In this document: piece by piece, positions 1 through 5,490 of the stretch
Layout: each line of letters starts with the position of its first letter
Position numbering within the stretch: position 1 is the stretch's first letter
DNA from: an uncultured Acetatifactor sp.
Lineage (GTDB): Bacteria; Bacillota; Clostridia; Lachnospirales; Lachnospiraceae
Direction: 5' to 3'
Length of the DNA: 22,272 nucleotides
Assembly (NCBI GenBank): GCA_910580225.1
Contig: CAJTXE010000055.1
Location: forward strand, 1-22,272
Notes under the pieces: generated by a model
Database searches by the model: none
The model's input: the letters and a program-made list of their open reading frames with translations, nothing else
What the model was told of the DNA's origin: nothing
Position numbers and translations under genes: made by a program

Positions 1-186
1 GATGGAAGTTGTTGGGGAAAATGTAAAATTCCGTCCCCGATTTCCCATCTATCTGCTTCCACACAATGACCTTATAGGTCAAGGATGTATAAGTCTGCGT
101 CCCACCATCCTCATAAACCTTTCTGACCGGAATCAGTAACAGATCCACTGCTATCACTGCAAAAAAATAATTAGTCTCTTTTTCAT
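1..186 (-). pseudogene. Frameshifted small membrane-anchored protein, partial at window edge
   Basis: The gene runs off the left edge. From the ATG at 186 (AGGAGG seven bases upstream) the frame reads MKKRLIIFLQ and stops at 154-156. Adding one T to the run of seven at 161-167 restores a continuous reading: MKKRLIIFFAVIAVDLLLI, then a segment with EDGGT and SLTYKVIVW, open to base 1. That corrected product has one N-terminal hydrophobic segment followed by an extracytoplasmic part. It resembles a common small Clostridia family with an N-terminal anchor and a YEDGGT...LTYKV core, of unknown function. It starts 11 bases after gene C and would be in the same transcript. The shift is visible; whether it is a real mutation, slippage-based switching or a sequencing error cannot be told. 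Confidence 0.6.
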
Positions 187-197
187 GCCATGCCTCC

Positions 198-737
198 TCA
201 CGCCTTCACATCAAAGCCGCCCTGTGGTTCCACAACCCCGGCATTTATCTCCTGCCTCGCCGCCCGGAACGCATCATAGTAAGCAGCCTTCAAGGCCCCG
301 TGTACCTGCGTCTCCGCCTTCGACTCCTTCTCATGCCAGCCCACGCCCGCTGTGTAGGTCAGTATCTCGTCACCGTTCCCGTCATACACATGGACGGCGG
401 AGCCCGTACCTTCCGACTGGAACTTAGCCTCATACGGCTCCCCAAACAGAAGGCGCAGCCATCTCTCGTCCGCCTCCCTTATTTCCTTCATATCCGCCAT
501 TTCCTGATTGAGTTTCCCCATCAGCGCAGACCTGTCCGGCGCGACTTTGGCGACCTCGCTTTTCCGCAGGGCAAGGAATTTATTTCCCATATAGACGTCC
601 TGTGCCGCATCTTCTTTGGCGTATCCGGTTATCTTCTCCCGGAGGGAATCCGACAGTTTCCATTCCTTCTTAGATGATGGCTTTCCCGTTGCGGTGCTTT
701 TCGTATGATGGCTTTTTGCTATTCCTGTTATATCCAT
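198..737 (-). CDS. Gene C: 179-aa protein of unknown function
   Basis: I do not recognise a named function. The start is taken at the ATG at 737 (MDITGIAKSHH), which has GAGG eight bases upstream; an in-frame GTG at 746 is less well placed. The protein is soluble-looking, without signal peptide or membrane segment. It is charged and helical through about residue 95 and has a GTGSAVHVYDGNGDEILTYT stretch near residue 115 that looks like short beta strands. Its style (short MDITGI-type N-terminus, no Sec signal) matches genes A and B at 6691-8109. I infer the three belong to one accessory gene set. It is the last complete gene of the repeat-spaced array, directly downstream of repeat R1. Confidence 0.75.
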   Translation of the reverse strand: MDITGIAKSHHTKSTATGKPSSKKEWKLSDSLREKITGYAKEDAAQDVYMGNKFLALRKSEVAKVAPDRSALMGKLNQEMADMKEIREADERWLRLLFGEPYEAKFQSEGTGSAVHVYDGNGDEILTYTAGVGWHEKESKAETQVHGALKAAYYDAFRAARQEINAGVVEPQGGFDVKA

Positions 738-757
738 TTCAATCACCTCTCTCTGCT

Positions 758-806
758 TTGACGGAACGCCGGGGATGCCTGCCTTCTGTGGCTTATCTGG
801 GATATT
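758..806 (-). repeat. Intergenic repeat copy R1 (internally deleted)
   Basis: This copy of the ~65-bp array repeat keeps the CGGAACGCCGGGGATGCCTG core and the right end (GTGGCTTATCTGGGATATTC). It lacks the left CCCCAATCTGC end and about 14 internal bases. It lies between the 77-aa gene and gene C. Confidence 0.8.
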
Positions 807-819
807 CAGCCGATGGAAT

Positions 820-1053
820 TTATTTCTTATTCATCTTTTTTCGGATGATCAGCTTCGCAATAACCGCCACCGTCACAAAAATAAGCATAACTATGCCATA
901 AACAAAAATACTTGTGTACCACGGTGCTGATTGCATAGCATATAAATCAGGGTGTTTTTTATAATCCCAAAATACATATATTCCACATCCAATGAAAACT
1001 CCTACAAAAGAACCGATTGTTATATTTGTAATTTGGTTCAGCTTTTTTAACAT
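820..1053 (-). CDS. Small membrane protein, 77 aa (copy A of a duplicated gene)
   Basis: The start is set at MLKKLNQITNIT (1053), where GAGG lies eight bases upstream; a longer reading from 1089 has no such site. There are two predicted membrane helices, about residues 9-27 (ITIGSFVGVFIGCGIYVFW) and 47-68 (SIFVYGIVMLIFVTVAVIAKLI). They are linked by a short outside loop, with a basic tail ending MNKK. It is nearly identical, as protein and DNA, to the gene at 5055-5315. The function is unknown; an immunity-type or accessory membrane role is only a guess from context. Confidence 0.8.
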   Translation of the reverse strand: MLKKLNQITNITIGSFVGVFIGCGIYVFWDYKKHPDLYAMQSAPWYTSIFVYGIVMLIFVTVAVIAKLIIRKKMNKK

Positions 1054-1083
1054 CCCAAATACCTCTCTTATCACAATTATATT

Positions 1084-1145
1084 CCCCAATCTGCCGGAAA
1101 ACTGGGGATGCCTACCCTGTCAGGCTGTGGCTTATTGGGGATATT
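1084..1145 (-). repeat. Intergenic repeat copy R2
   Basis: This is a full-length copy with perfect 7-bp terminal inverted ends, CCCCAAT at 1084-1090 and ATTGGGG at 1134-1140, followed by ATATT. It lies on the 5' side of the 77-aa gene. The transposon-like element begins immediately beyond its right end. Confidence 0.88.
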
Positions 1146-1147
1146 GC

Positions 1148-1168
1148 TTTTCCGTAGGGCTCGGAAAA
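1148..1168 (+). other. Stem-loop at left end of the transposon-like element
   Basis: A perfect 7-bp stem, TTTTCCG (1148-1154) with CGGAAAA (1162-1168), around a 7-nt loop TAGGGCT. It begins within three bases of the end of repeat R2. It could be the subterminal hairpin of a single-strand transposition system; that role is inferred. Confidence 0.5.
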
Positions 1169-1217
1169 CTGGCATCTATGAACACAATACCCCTAACCCG
1201 GATAAACCGGAAAAGTT

Positions 1218-1246
1218 TTGCATTACCTCCAGGTTTCAAGTACAAT
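1218..1246 (+). promoter_or_regulatory. Promoter of the transposase-like gene
   Basis: TTGCAT at 1218-1223, a 17-bp spacer, and TACAAT at 1241-1246. It lies 26 bp before the proposed start, with GGAGG at 1260-1264. It is close to the sigma-A consensus. Confidence 0.6.
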
Positions 1247-1272
1247 AAAGAAAAACCATGGAGGATGTGTTC

Positions 1273-2775
1273 ATGTTACTTACGGATAAATATGCTGACA
1301 AGATTTATGGTACAATAACCTGCTATGACCGCATGATCATCCAGGGATATATCCCCTCATGGAGCCATGCAGAAGGCATGACCGGTTACCTGAAAGCTAA
1401 CAGCATCCGTATTTTTGATTTCTCTAATTTCTCCCAACCCCTTACGGAACAAGTCCGTTCAAATGCCCAGCGCATTGCGGATGAAAATGGCATTGATATT
1501 GAGTTTATCCGCAAGCTCCGAGCCTTCCGCAAAGATGACCGGATCCAGGAGATCATCCGAAAAACAGGAAAGACCGAAGGGCTGATCCATATCTTTTCCG
1601 CCATGGAACAGTGCAATACTTACAAACCATGGCATGACAAAACTTCGGGAAAGACCTTCCTCAGATTTGACCAGAGCAAGTGTCTCCATTATTACTTTTA
1701 CTTCCTTGACAAACAGCTTGGCCTATGTTACCTGCGTGTCCCCACATGGGCGCCTTTCCGGCTGCAGTTCTATATGAACGGCCATAACCTCCTCGCCCAT
1801 AAACTGCAAAAGAAGGGAATCCCTTACCGCATGCACGATAACGCTTTCCTCGAAATCTCTGATACCGCAGCTGCACAGAAGCTTTCTGACCGGATTAACC
1901 CCGAAGATCTTCACAAAATCTTAGATGTCTTCGCCAAACGTTATTGTCCGGTTCCGGAATCGCTTGGTCTTGGCTACACATGGACTATCCAACAGATCGA
2001 ATGCGCAACGGATATCATGTTCAAACAATCCTGTGACCTGGAACCCCTCTATGATGAGATCATCCGGACGGCGGTCTTTACCGTAAAGCCGGATAACATC
2101 GCCACCTTCCTGGGACAACGGATCACCTATAACTGTAAGAAAGAAGTCGGCACCAACTATAACAAACGTATTCTCGGAACGAGGATCAAACACCATATGG
2201 GTGATGTATCGATCAAAATGTACGATAAGTTCGGTCTCGTCTTACGGATTGAAAGCACCTGCAATGACATCGGGGCTTTCCGGGTAAAGCGGAAGGTAGA
2301 GCACAGGGACGGCAGTTCATCAGAACAAAAAGCTTCCCTGAAAAAAAGCATTTACAGCCTTTACCAACTGTTCACCATCATGAAGGCCGCCAACTACCGC
2401 TACCTGGAGTTTATTTCCTCCTTCGATGACCACAGTAGCGGAAATCAAAACCTTACAAAAGTTACCAGTCCGGTTGTGGAAAATGAGCGTTCTTACCGCG
2501 GTCTGAACTTTTTTGCGGAACGCGACCTACAGGTATTGGAAGCGATCAGCCGGGGCGAATACATGACTTTCGGAATGCAGGGAAAGGATATCCGCCAGCA
2601 TCTGGAAAATACCAGCCCATCCGCCATGTCCAGAATCTTTAAACGGCTCCGTCTCCATGGGATCATCGAACGGGTACAAGGAACTTATAAATATTTCACC
2701 ACAGCATATGGAAAAGAAATCATAGCCGCAGGACTTGCTGTAAGAAATCTTGTGCTTATACCAGCGCTGGCATAA
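1273..2775 (+). CDS. Transposase-like protein with C-terminal winged helix (often labelled MarR-like)
   Basis: The start is placed at ATG 1273 because GGAGG (1260-1264) lies eight bases upstream; an ATG at 1258 precedes that site. The 500-aa protein has the pattern I recall from a widespread, poorly described family found in many bacterial phyla and often in several copies. That pattern is an N-terminal YGTITCYDRMIIQGYIP block, a KCLHYYFYFLDKQLGLCYLRV block near residue 135, YMNGH near 165, a GTRIKHHMGDVSIKMYDK block near 310, and a C-terminal winged-helix region (about 420-490) containing DIRQHL and IFKRLRLHGIIERV. No DDE, HUH or serine-recombinase signature is evident. Annotation as a MarR regulator would rest only on the C-terminal helix-turn-helix. 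I infer a mobile element protein of unknown chemistry. Confidence 0.75.
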   Translation: MLLTDKYADKIYGTITCYDRMIIQGYIPSWSHAEGMTGYLKANSIRIFDFSNFSQPLTEQVRSNAQRIADENGIDIEFIRKLRAFRKDDRIQEIIRKTGKTEGLIHIFSAMEQCNTYKPWHDKTSGKTFLRFDQSKCLHYYFYFLDKQLGLCYLRVPTWAPFRLQFYMNGHNLLAHKLQKKGIPYRMHDNAFLEISDTAAAQKLSDRINPEDLHKILDVFAKRYCPVPESLGLGYTWTIQQIECATDIMFKQSCDLEPLYDEIIRTAVFTVKPDNIATFLGQRITYNCKKEVGTNYNKRILGTRIKHHMGDVSIKMYDKFGLVLRIESTCNDIGAFRVKRKVEHRDGSSSEQKASLKKSIYSLYQLFTIMKAANYRYLEFISSFDDHSSGNQNLTKVTSPVVENERSYRGLNFFAERDLQVLEAISRGEYMTFGMQGKDIRQHLENTSPSAMSRIFKRLRLHGIIERVQGTYKYFTTAYGKEIIAAGLAVRNLVLIPALA

Positions 2776-2790
2776 GTATTTTTCTTATGC
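2755..2790. other. Overlapping palindromes at the right end of the transposon-like element
   Basis: CTTAT.CCAGCGCTGG.ATAAG at 2755-2776 is a 22-bp palindrome with one mismatched pair. It overlaps a second perfect stem, GCATAAG (2770-2776) with CTTATGC (2784-2790), around a T-rich 7-nt loop. The two structures exclude each other and span the stop codons of both converging genes. It could act as a transposon end hairpin, a bidirectional terminator, or both. Confidence 0.55.
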
Positions 2791-3466
2791 AGAAATTTTG
2801 CCATTTTGCGTTAAAAATCATTGATAAGTGGCCTAAAAGTGACTTATACCTTTCCGTTTCATTTTTTATATCTTCGGCAGTGACACCATAATACAGATAT
2901 ATCTTTTTAAACAGTTTCCTTAACTGCTTCATGGTTTTCTTATCCCCGCTAGATGAGCCATCTATCACCTGCCAGACAGTTTCCACCCCTATCTGCATCA
3001 TGCAGTTTTCAGGACACTTAATTGCATATATATGGAAATCTACGGGGAAGATATCATCTGTAATTTCCGCTGCCATCTTCTCCCGCTCCTGTAGCTGCTC
3101 CCAAAATGCTTTCAAGGTTTCCACATCTTCCCCTTCGGGCGGCTCCAAATCCATCAGTTCCCCAAGCAAATCCGGGCGGTGGTGCATTACAAGGGATGCC
3201 TTTAAGCACTTCCTCTGTTCCTGATAATTAAAAGACTGCTGCGAAACCTCCACCGCACCGTATTCCCGTTTCAGCAGTTCCGCGACTTCCTCCAGCGTAT
3301 GGGGATTGGCGGTTATCCGCTTTTTTATCCTATTTCTCTTTAATCTGCGGAAATGATTCCCTATGCGTGTTGTGAGTTTTACCCTGCCGCCCTTTCCGGC
3401 AATAAAAATACTTGTAGGTCCGTCTGCTCCACCTATAATGGATACACTGCCTGCGCCCTTTCCCAT
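2756..3466 (-). CDS. GGADGPTSIFI-motif protein of unknown function, 3' end overlapped by the mobile element
   Basis: About 236 aa. The start MGKGAGS at 3466 has GGGAG eight bases upstream; an in-frame ATG at 3481 is possible. The N-terminus reads SVSIIGGADGPTSIFIAGK. This matches a signature segment of the beta subunit of sodium-translocating decarboxylases (OadB/GcdB type), but the rest is not a membrane decarboxylase subunit. It is a soluble, charged, helical protein containing HTLEEVAELLKREYGAVEV near residue 60 and FPVDFHIYAIKCPENCMMQIGVETVW near 145. A name based on the motif would be misleading. The last residues and the stop lie inside the element's 3' end, so the original C-terminus may have been replaced. 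It is flanked upstream by repeat R3. Confidence 0.72.
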   Translation of the reverse strand: MGKGAGSVSIIGGADGPTSIFIAGKGGRVKLTTRIGNHFRRLKRNRIKKRITANPHTLEEVAELLKREYGAVEVSQQSFNYQEQRKCLKASLVMHHRPDLLGELMDLEPPEGEDVETLKAFWEQLQEREKMAAEITDDIFPVDFHIYAIKCPENCMMQIGVETVWQVIDGSSSGDKKTMKQLRKLFKKIYLYYGVTAEDIKNETERYKSLLGHLSMIFNAKWQNFCIRKILMPALV

Positions 3467-3505
3467 ATCTACATCTCCCATTCAAAAAAATCCTGCTCTC
3501 CGATT

Positions 3506-3570
3506 CCCCAATCTGCCGGAACGCCTGGGATACCTACCCTACCTTGTCAGGCTGTGGCTGCGATTTATTG
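3506..3570 (-). repeat. Intergenic repeat copy R3
   Basis: The left part is well conserved (CCCCAATCTGCCGGAACGCC at 3506-3525, then CTTGTCAGGCTGTGGCT). The right end is degenerate (GCGATTTATTG instead of TATTGGGGATAT). It lies between the 58-aa gene and the GGADGPTSIFI gene. Confidence 0.82.
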
Positions 3571-3596
3571 TTTACCCTTCAAACCATAATTCACTT

Positions 3597-3773
3597 TTAC
3601 TCCTTATCAGATAACCATTTATCTATTTGATAGAACACCTCACCTAATATTAAATTCAACAAGATAAAAATAACCATTTTAACAAAATTGAAACCCACTA
3701 ATAACCTATATCCCATTCCTCCACCAACTGCCAATGCAAGTACAAGTAATAAAAATCGCTTAAAATGATTCAT
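3597..3773 (-). CDS. Small membrane protein, 58 aa
   Basis: A short ORF reads MNHFKRFLLLVLALAVGGG, then GMGYRLLVGFNF, a second hydrophobic stretch VKMVIFILLNLILGEVF, and ends YQIDKWLSDKE. Two membrane helices are predicted (about residues 6-24 and 30-47). AGGGG lies about nine bases before the ATG. It sits between repeats R3 and R4 in the same orientation as its neighbours, as expected for one cassette of the array. The family is not recognised. The DNA is more AT-rich than the flanking cassettes. Confidence 0.65.
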   Translation of the reverse strand: MNHFKRFLLLVLALAVGGGMGYRLLVGFNFVKMVIFILLNLILGEVFYQIDKWLSDKE

Positions 3774-3817
3774 GTAAGTATTCCCCTTTTTATCCTTATC
3801 TTCTCTCCTACTACTTT

Positions 3818-3876
3818 ACCAGAACACAGTGGTTGCCTGCCTTGCCATGTCAGGCCGTGGCTTATTGGGGATATTC
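3818..3876 (-). repeat. Intergenic repeat copy R4 (divergent left end)
   Basis: The right half is intact (TGCCATGTCAGGCCGTGGCTT, split here as TGCCATGTCAGG and CCGTGGCTT, then ATTGGGGATATTC). The left half is diverged (CAGAACACAGTGGTTGCCTG). It lies between the 109-aa gene and the 58-aa gene. Confidence 0.8.
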
Positions 3877-3883
3877 GTCTGAA

Positions 3884-4213
3884 TCAGTTCCCTTTCTTCA
3901 TAATCGAAAGCCACTCTTTATATTCCGGTATAGGATTTAATGACACGGCTTTGTTCATATAATACAGGGCAAGGTACTCGGAACCAGGTGGCGTCAAGGG
4001 AACAAAGACATAGTACGCCGTCATAAAACTCAAATGCGCTGTCCGGACGGTATCCCCTTTTTCCTCATAATAGTGTAATGATGCCAGCAATATAAAAAAG
4101 AGGTTTATCCTGTCAATATCTGATGCAGCAGCATAAAAATTATCTAAATCTCCAGTAACTGTTTCTAACACACATTCCTTTTCAATAATCGGTTTATCAA
4201 AATTGACCCTCAC
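3884..4213 (-). CDS. Hypothetical soluble protein, 109 aa
   Basis: It starts at a GTG (4213) with GAGG seven bases upstream and stops eight bases before repeat R4. It is a soluble, mostly helical protein. The middle (INLFFILLASLHYYEEKGD) and end (YLALYYMNKAVSLNPIPEYKEWL) look like helix-turn-helix pairs of the TPR type, with spacing consistent with two to three repeats. No signal peptide or catalytic motif is seen. It occupies one repeat-bounded cassette. A protein-binding role such as immunity or a chaperone would fit TPR-like folds, but that is inference. Confidence 0.72.
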   Translation of the reverse strand: MRVNFDKPIIEKECVLETVTGDLDNFYAAASDIDRINLFFILLASLHYYEEKGDTVRTAHLSFMTAYYVFVPLTPPGSEYLALYYMNKAVSLNPIPEYKEWLSIMKKGN

Positions 4214-4243
4214 CTAAAATCCTCACTCCAAAAATCTCCGATT

Positions 4244-4309
4244 CACCAATCTGCCGGAACGCCGGGGATGCCTGCCCTGCCTTGTCAGGCTGTGGCTTAT
4301 TGAGGATAT
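4244..4309 (-). repeat. Intergenic repeat copy R5
   Basis: The core is near consensus (CTGCCGGAACGCCGGGGATG, then CCTGCCCTGCCTTGTCAGGC). The ends are altered to CACCAAT and ATTGAGGATAT, so the outer stem is weakened. It lies between the 55-aa and 109-aa genes. Confidence 0.88.
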
Positions 4310-4369
4310 AAAATCATGAAATTCTAAATGATATTCTTATATCCTTAAGCCATGCCTAGCAAACTGGAA

Positions 4370-4537
4370 TTAGTCACGTTTCCCGCTCCGGTAAAAACCA
4401 AAACATATCACAGTCCAAATTCCCGGCACAGCCGCATATCCGGCATTTACTTGCCCATGATTTATAAGAACATATCCACCGCCTACAAATGTCAAAACCA
4501 AAAAAATTATTCCTAAAATCAACGCTGCTTTTTTCAT
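4370..4537 (-). CDS. Small membrane protein, 55 aa
   Basis: The start is taken at MKKAALILGIIFLVLTFVGG (4537) with GAGG about nine bases upstream; an ATG at 4552 is an alternative. There are two hydrophobic segments (about residues 4-24 and 34-47) and a short basic tail, YRSGKRD. The NAGYAAVPGIW turn is reminiscent of a common small membrane family of Clostridia with unknown function. It is bounded by repeats R6 (upstream) and R5 (downstream, after a 60-bp AT-rich gap in which nothing is seen). Confidence 0.68.
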   Translation of the reverse strand: MKKAALILGIIFLVLTFVGGGYVLINHGQVNAGYAAVPGIWTVICFGFYRSGKRD

Positions 4538-4574
4538 CAACTCTAACCTCATTGAACAACTTTATTATAAGGTT

Positions 4575-4620
4575 CCCCGATACACTGGAAAGCTAGGGAT
4601 GCCTGCCCTGCCTCGTCAGG
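4575..4620 (-). repeat. Intergenic repeat copy R6 (truncated on the right)
   Basis: It runs from CCCCGAT through GGGATGCCTGCCCTGCC to GTCAGG, and stops exactly where the stop codon of the 115-aa gene begins (4621). The usual right third (CTGTGGCTTATTGGGGATAT) is missing. Confidence 0.82.
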
Positions 4621-4968
4621 TTACTTCTGTGTTTTCTTTCTGATAAGCATGGAAATCAGCATGGCTGCTATCTCTAAGACAAGATAAACTGCCGCATACA
4701 GGATAAATGCTGTTTCCCCCATGTCAAAGAATATCCATGTTCCTATCAGAAATAGCACTGCTGAAATAACCGGAAGGCTCCATAAATACTTCACATCTTT
4801 TCCCGCATACGCTCCGTTTATCACGGAATATAATGGATTGACTGCAAAAAACAGAAGAAAGCATACCGCCATTCCCGCATCGCCTTTTACAAAAGTAACC
4901 GCAAGCCACGGAAACGCCAGCATAACTACCGCCGAAGCCGCCATCCATAAAATAATGTTCTTTTTCAT
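4621..4968 (-). CDS. Four-helix membrane protein, 115 aa
   Basis: It starts at ATG 4968 with GAGG six bases upstream. Four membrane helices are predicted, near residues 5-26, 32-50, 64-82 and 88-109, with a basic end RKKTQK. The inner motif GKDVKYLWSLPVI precedes helix 3, and IFFDMGETAFILYAAVYL spans helices 3-4. The overall pattern recalls small membrane proteins often found beside polymorphic-toxin or accessory clusters in Firmicutes, but I cannot name it. Its stop codon abuts the truncated repeat R6, as if a rearrangement removed the rest of that repeat. Repeat R7 lies upstream. Confidence 0.78.
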   Translation of the reverse strand: MKKNIILWMAASAVVMLAFPWLAVTFVKGDAGMAVCFLLFFAVNPLYSVINGAYAGKDVKYLWSLPVISAVLFLIGTWIFFDMGETAFILYAAVYLVLEIAAMLISMLIRKKTQK

Positions 4969-5001
4969 ATGATACCTCTTCCAAAAGCTGTTTTAATTAT
5001 T

Positions 5002-5067
5002 CCCCAATCTGCCGGAAAGCCGGGAATGCCTGCCCTGCCTTGTCAGACTGTGGCTTATCGGGGATAT
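5002..5067 (-). repeat. Intergenic repeat copy R7
   Basis: A full-length copy from CCCCAATCTGCCGGAAAGCC to CTTATCGGGGATATG. Its right end contains the TAA stop (5055-5057) of the upstream copy-B gene, so coding sequence runs into the repeat. Confidence 0.88.
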
Positions 5068-5315
5068 GCGTCTATTGGCTTTATTTCCTTTTTCATCTTT
5101 TTTCGGATAATCAGCTTCGCAATAACTGCCACCATCACAAAAATAAGCATAACTATGCCATAAACAAAAATACTTGTGTACCACGGTGCTGATTGCATAG
5201 CATATAAATCAGGGTGTGTTTTATAATTCCAAAACACATATATTCCATATCCAATGAAAACTCCAATGAAAGAACCGATTGTTATATTTGCAATTTGGTT
5301 CAGCCTTTTTAACAT
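5055..5315 (-). CDS. Small membrane protein, 86 aa (copy B of a duplicated gene, extended C-terminus)
   Basis: It starts at MLKRLNQIANIT (5315), with GAGG eight bases upstream. Residues 1-74 are almost the same as the 77-aa gene at 820-1053, with two membrane helices and the shared loop KTHPDLYAMQSAPWYTS. Copy A ends MNKK. Here the stop is lost and the frame continues as KKEIKPIDAYPR into repeat R7, where it meets a TAA. DNA similarity between the copies covers the whole gene and its 5' leader, which points to duplication of a gene-plus-repeat unit. The function is unknown. Confidence 0.8.
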   Translation of the reverse strand: MLKRLNQIANITIGSFIGVFIGYGIYVFWNYKTHPDLYAMQSAPWYTSIFVYGIVMLIFVMVAVIAKLIIRKKMKKEIKPIDAYPR

Positions 5316-5345
5316 CCCAAATACCTCTCTTATCACAATTATATC

Positions 5346-5412
5346 CCCCTGATCTGCCGGAACGCCGGGGATGCCTGCCCTGCCTTGTCAAGCTGTGGTT
5401 TATTGGGAATAT
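5346..5412 (-). repeat. Intergenic repeat copy R8
   Basis: The left end carries a small insertion (CCCCTGATCTGCC), then GGAACGCCGGGGATGCCTG and the rest of the core, ending GGTTTATTGGGAATATG. It is the first repeat of the array in the reading direction, on the 5' side of copy B. Confidence 0.86.
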
Positions 5413-5490
5413 GCTGCTTTAAGACTATGTCAAAAAAGTATACGCATATTACTCGCATTTTTTTATAGAAAACTATATAACAGTTAACTC

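Larger units (their letters stand above)
1147..2800 (+). mobile_element. Single-ORF transposon-like element (boundaries approximate)
   Basis: The element holds one 500-aa ORF on the strand opposite to the array, with its own promoter. There is a stem-loop at each end: TTTTCCG/CGGAAAA at 1148-1168, and overlapping palindromes at 2755-2790. It directly abuts repeat R2 on the left and overlaps the 3' end of the minus-strand gene on the right. No clear terminal inverted repeat or target duplication is visible. The right limit (2790-2810) is an estimate. Confidence 0.55.

Noticed and set aside
1084..1145. Repeats as transposed MITEs
   Set aside because: They have terminal inverted ends, but a single orientation, intergenic-only placement and no visible target duplications make random MITE insertion less likely; it is not fully excluded.
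2157..2351. Minus-strand ORFs inside the transposase-like gene
   Set aside because: They are frame shadows without ribosome sites or family features.
1273..2775. MarR family regulator
   Set aside because: Only the C-terminal winged helix supports it; the 500-aa length and N-terminal blocks do not fit MarR proteins.
2756..3466. Sodium-translocating decarboxylase beta subunit
   Set aside because: The signature is limited to the N-terminus and the protein lacks the many membrane helices of that subunit.
758..5412. Canonical integron
   Set aside because: The repeats lack GTTRRRY/RYYYAAC core sites and no IntI-type recombinase is in the window, so only an integron-like layout is claimed.
758..5412. 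CRISPR array
   Set aside because: Units are separated by whole genes of differing length, not by uniform short spacers.
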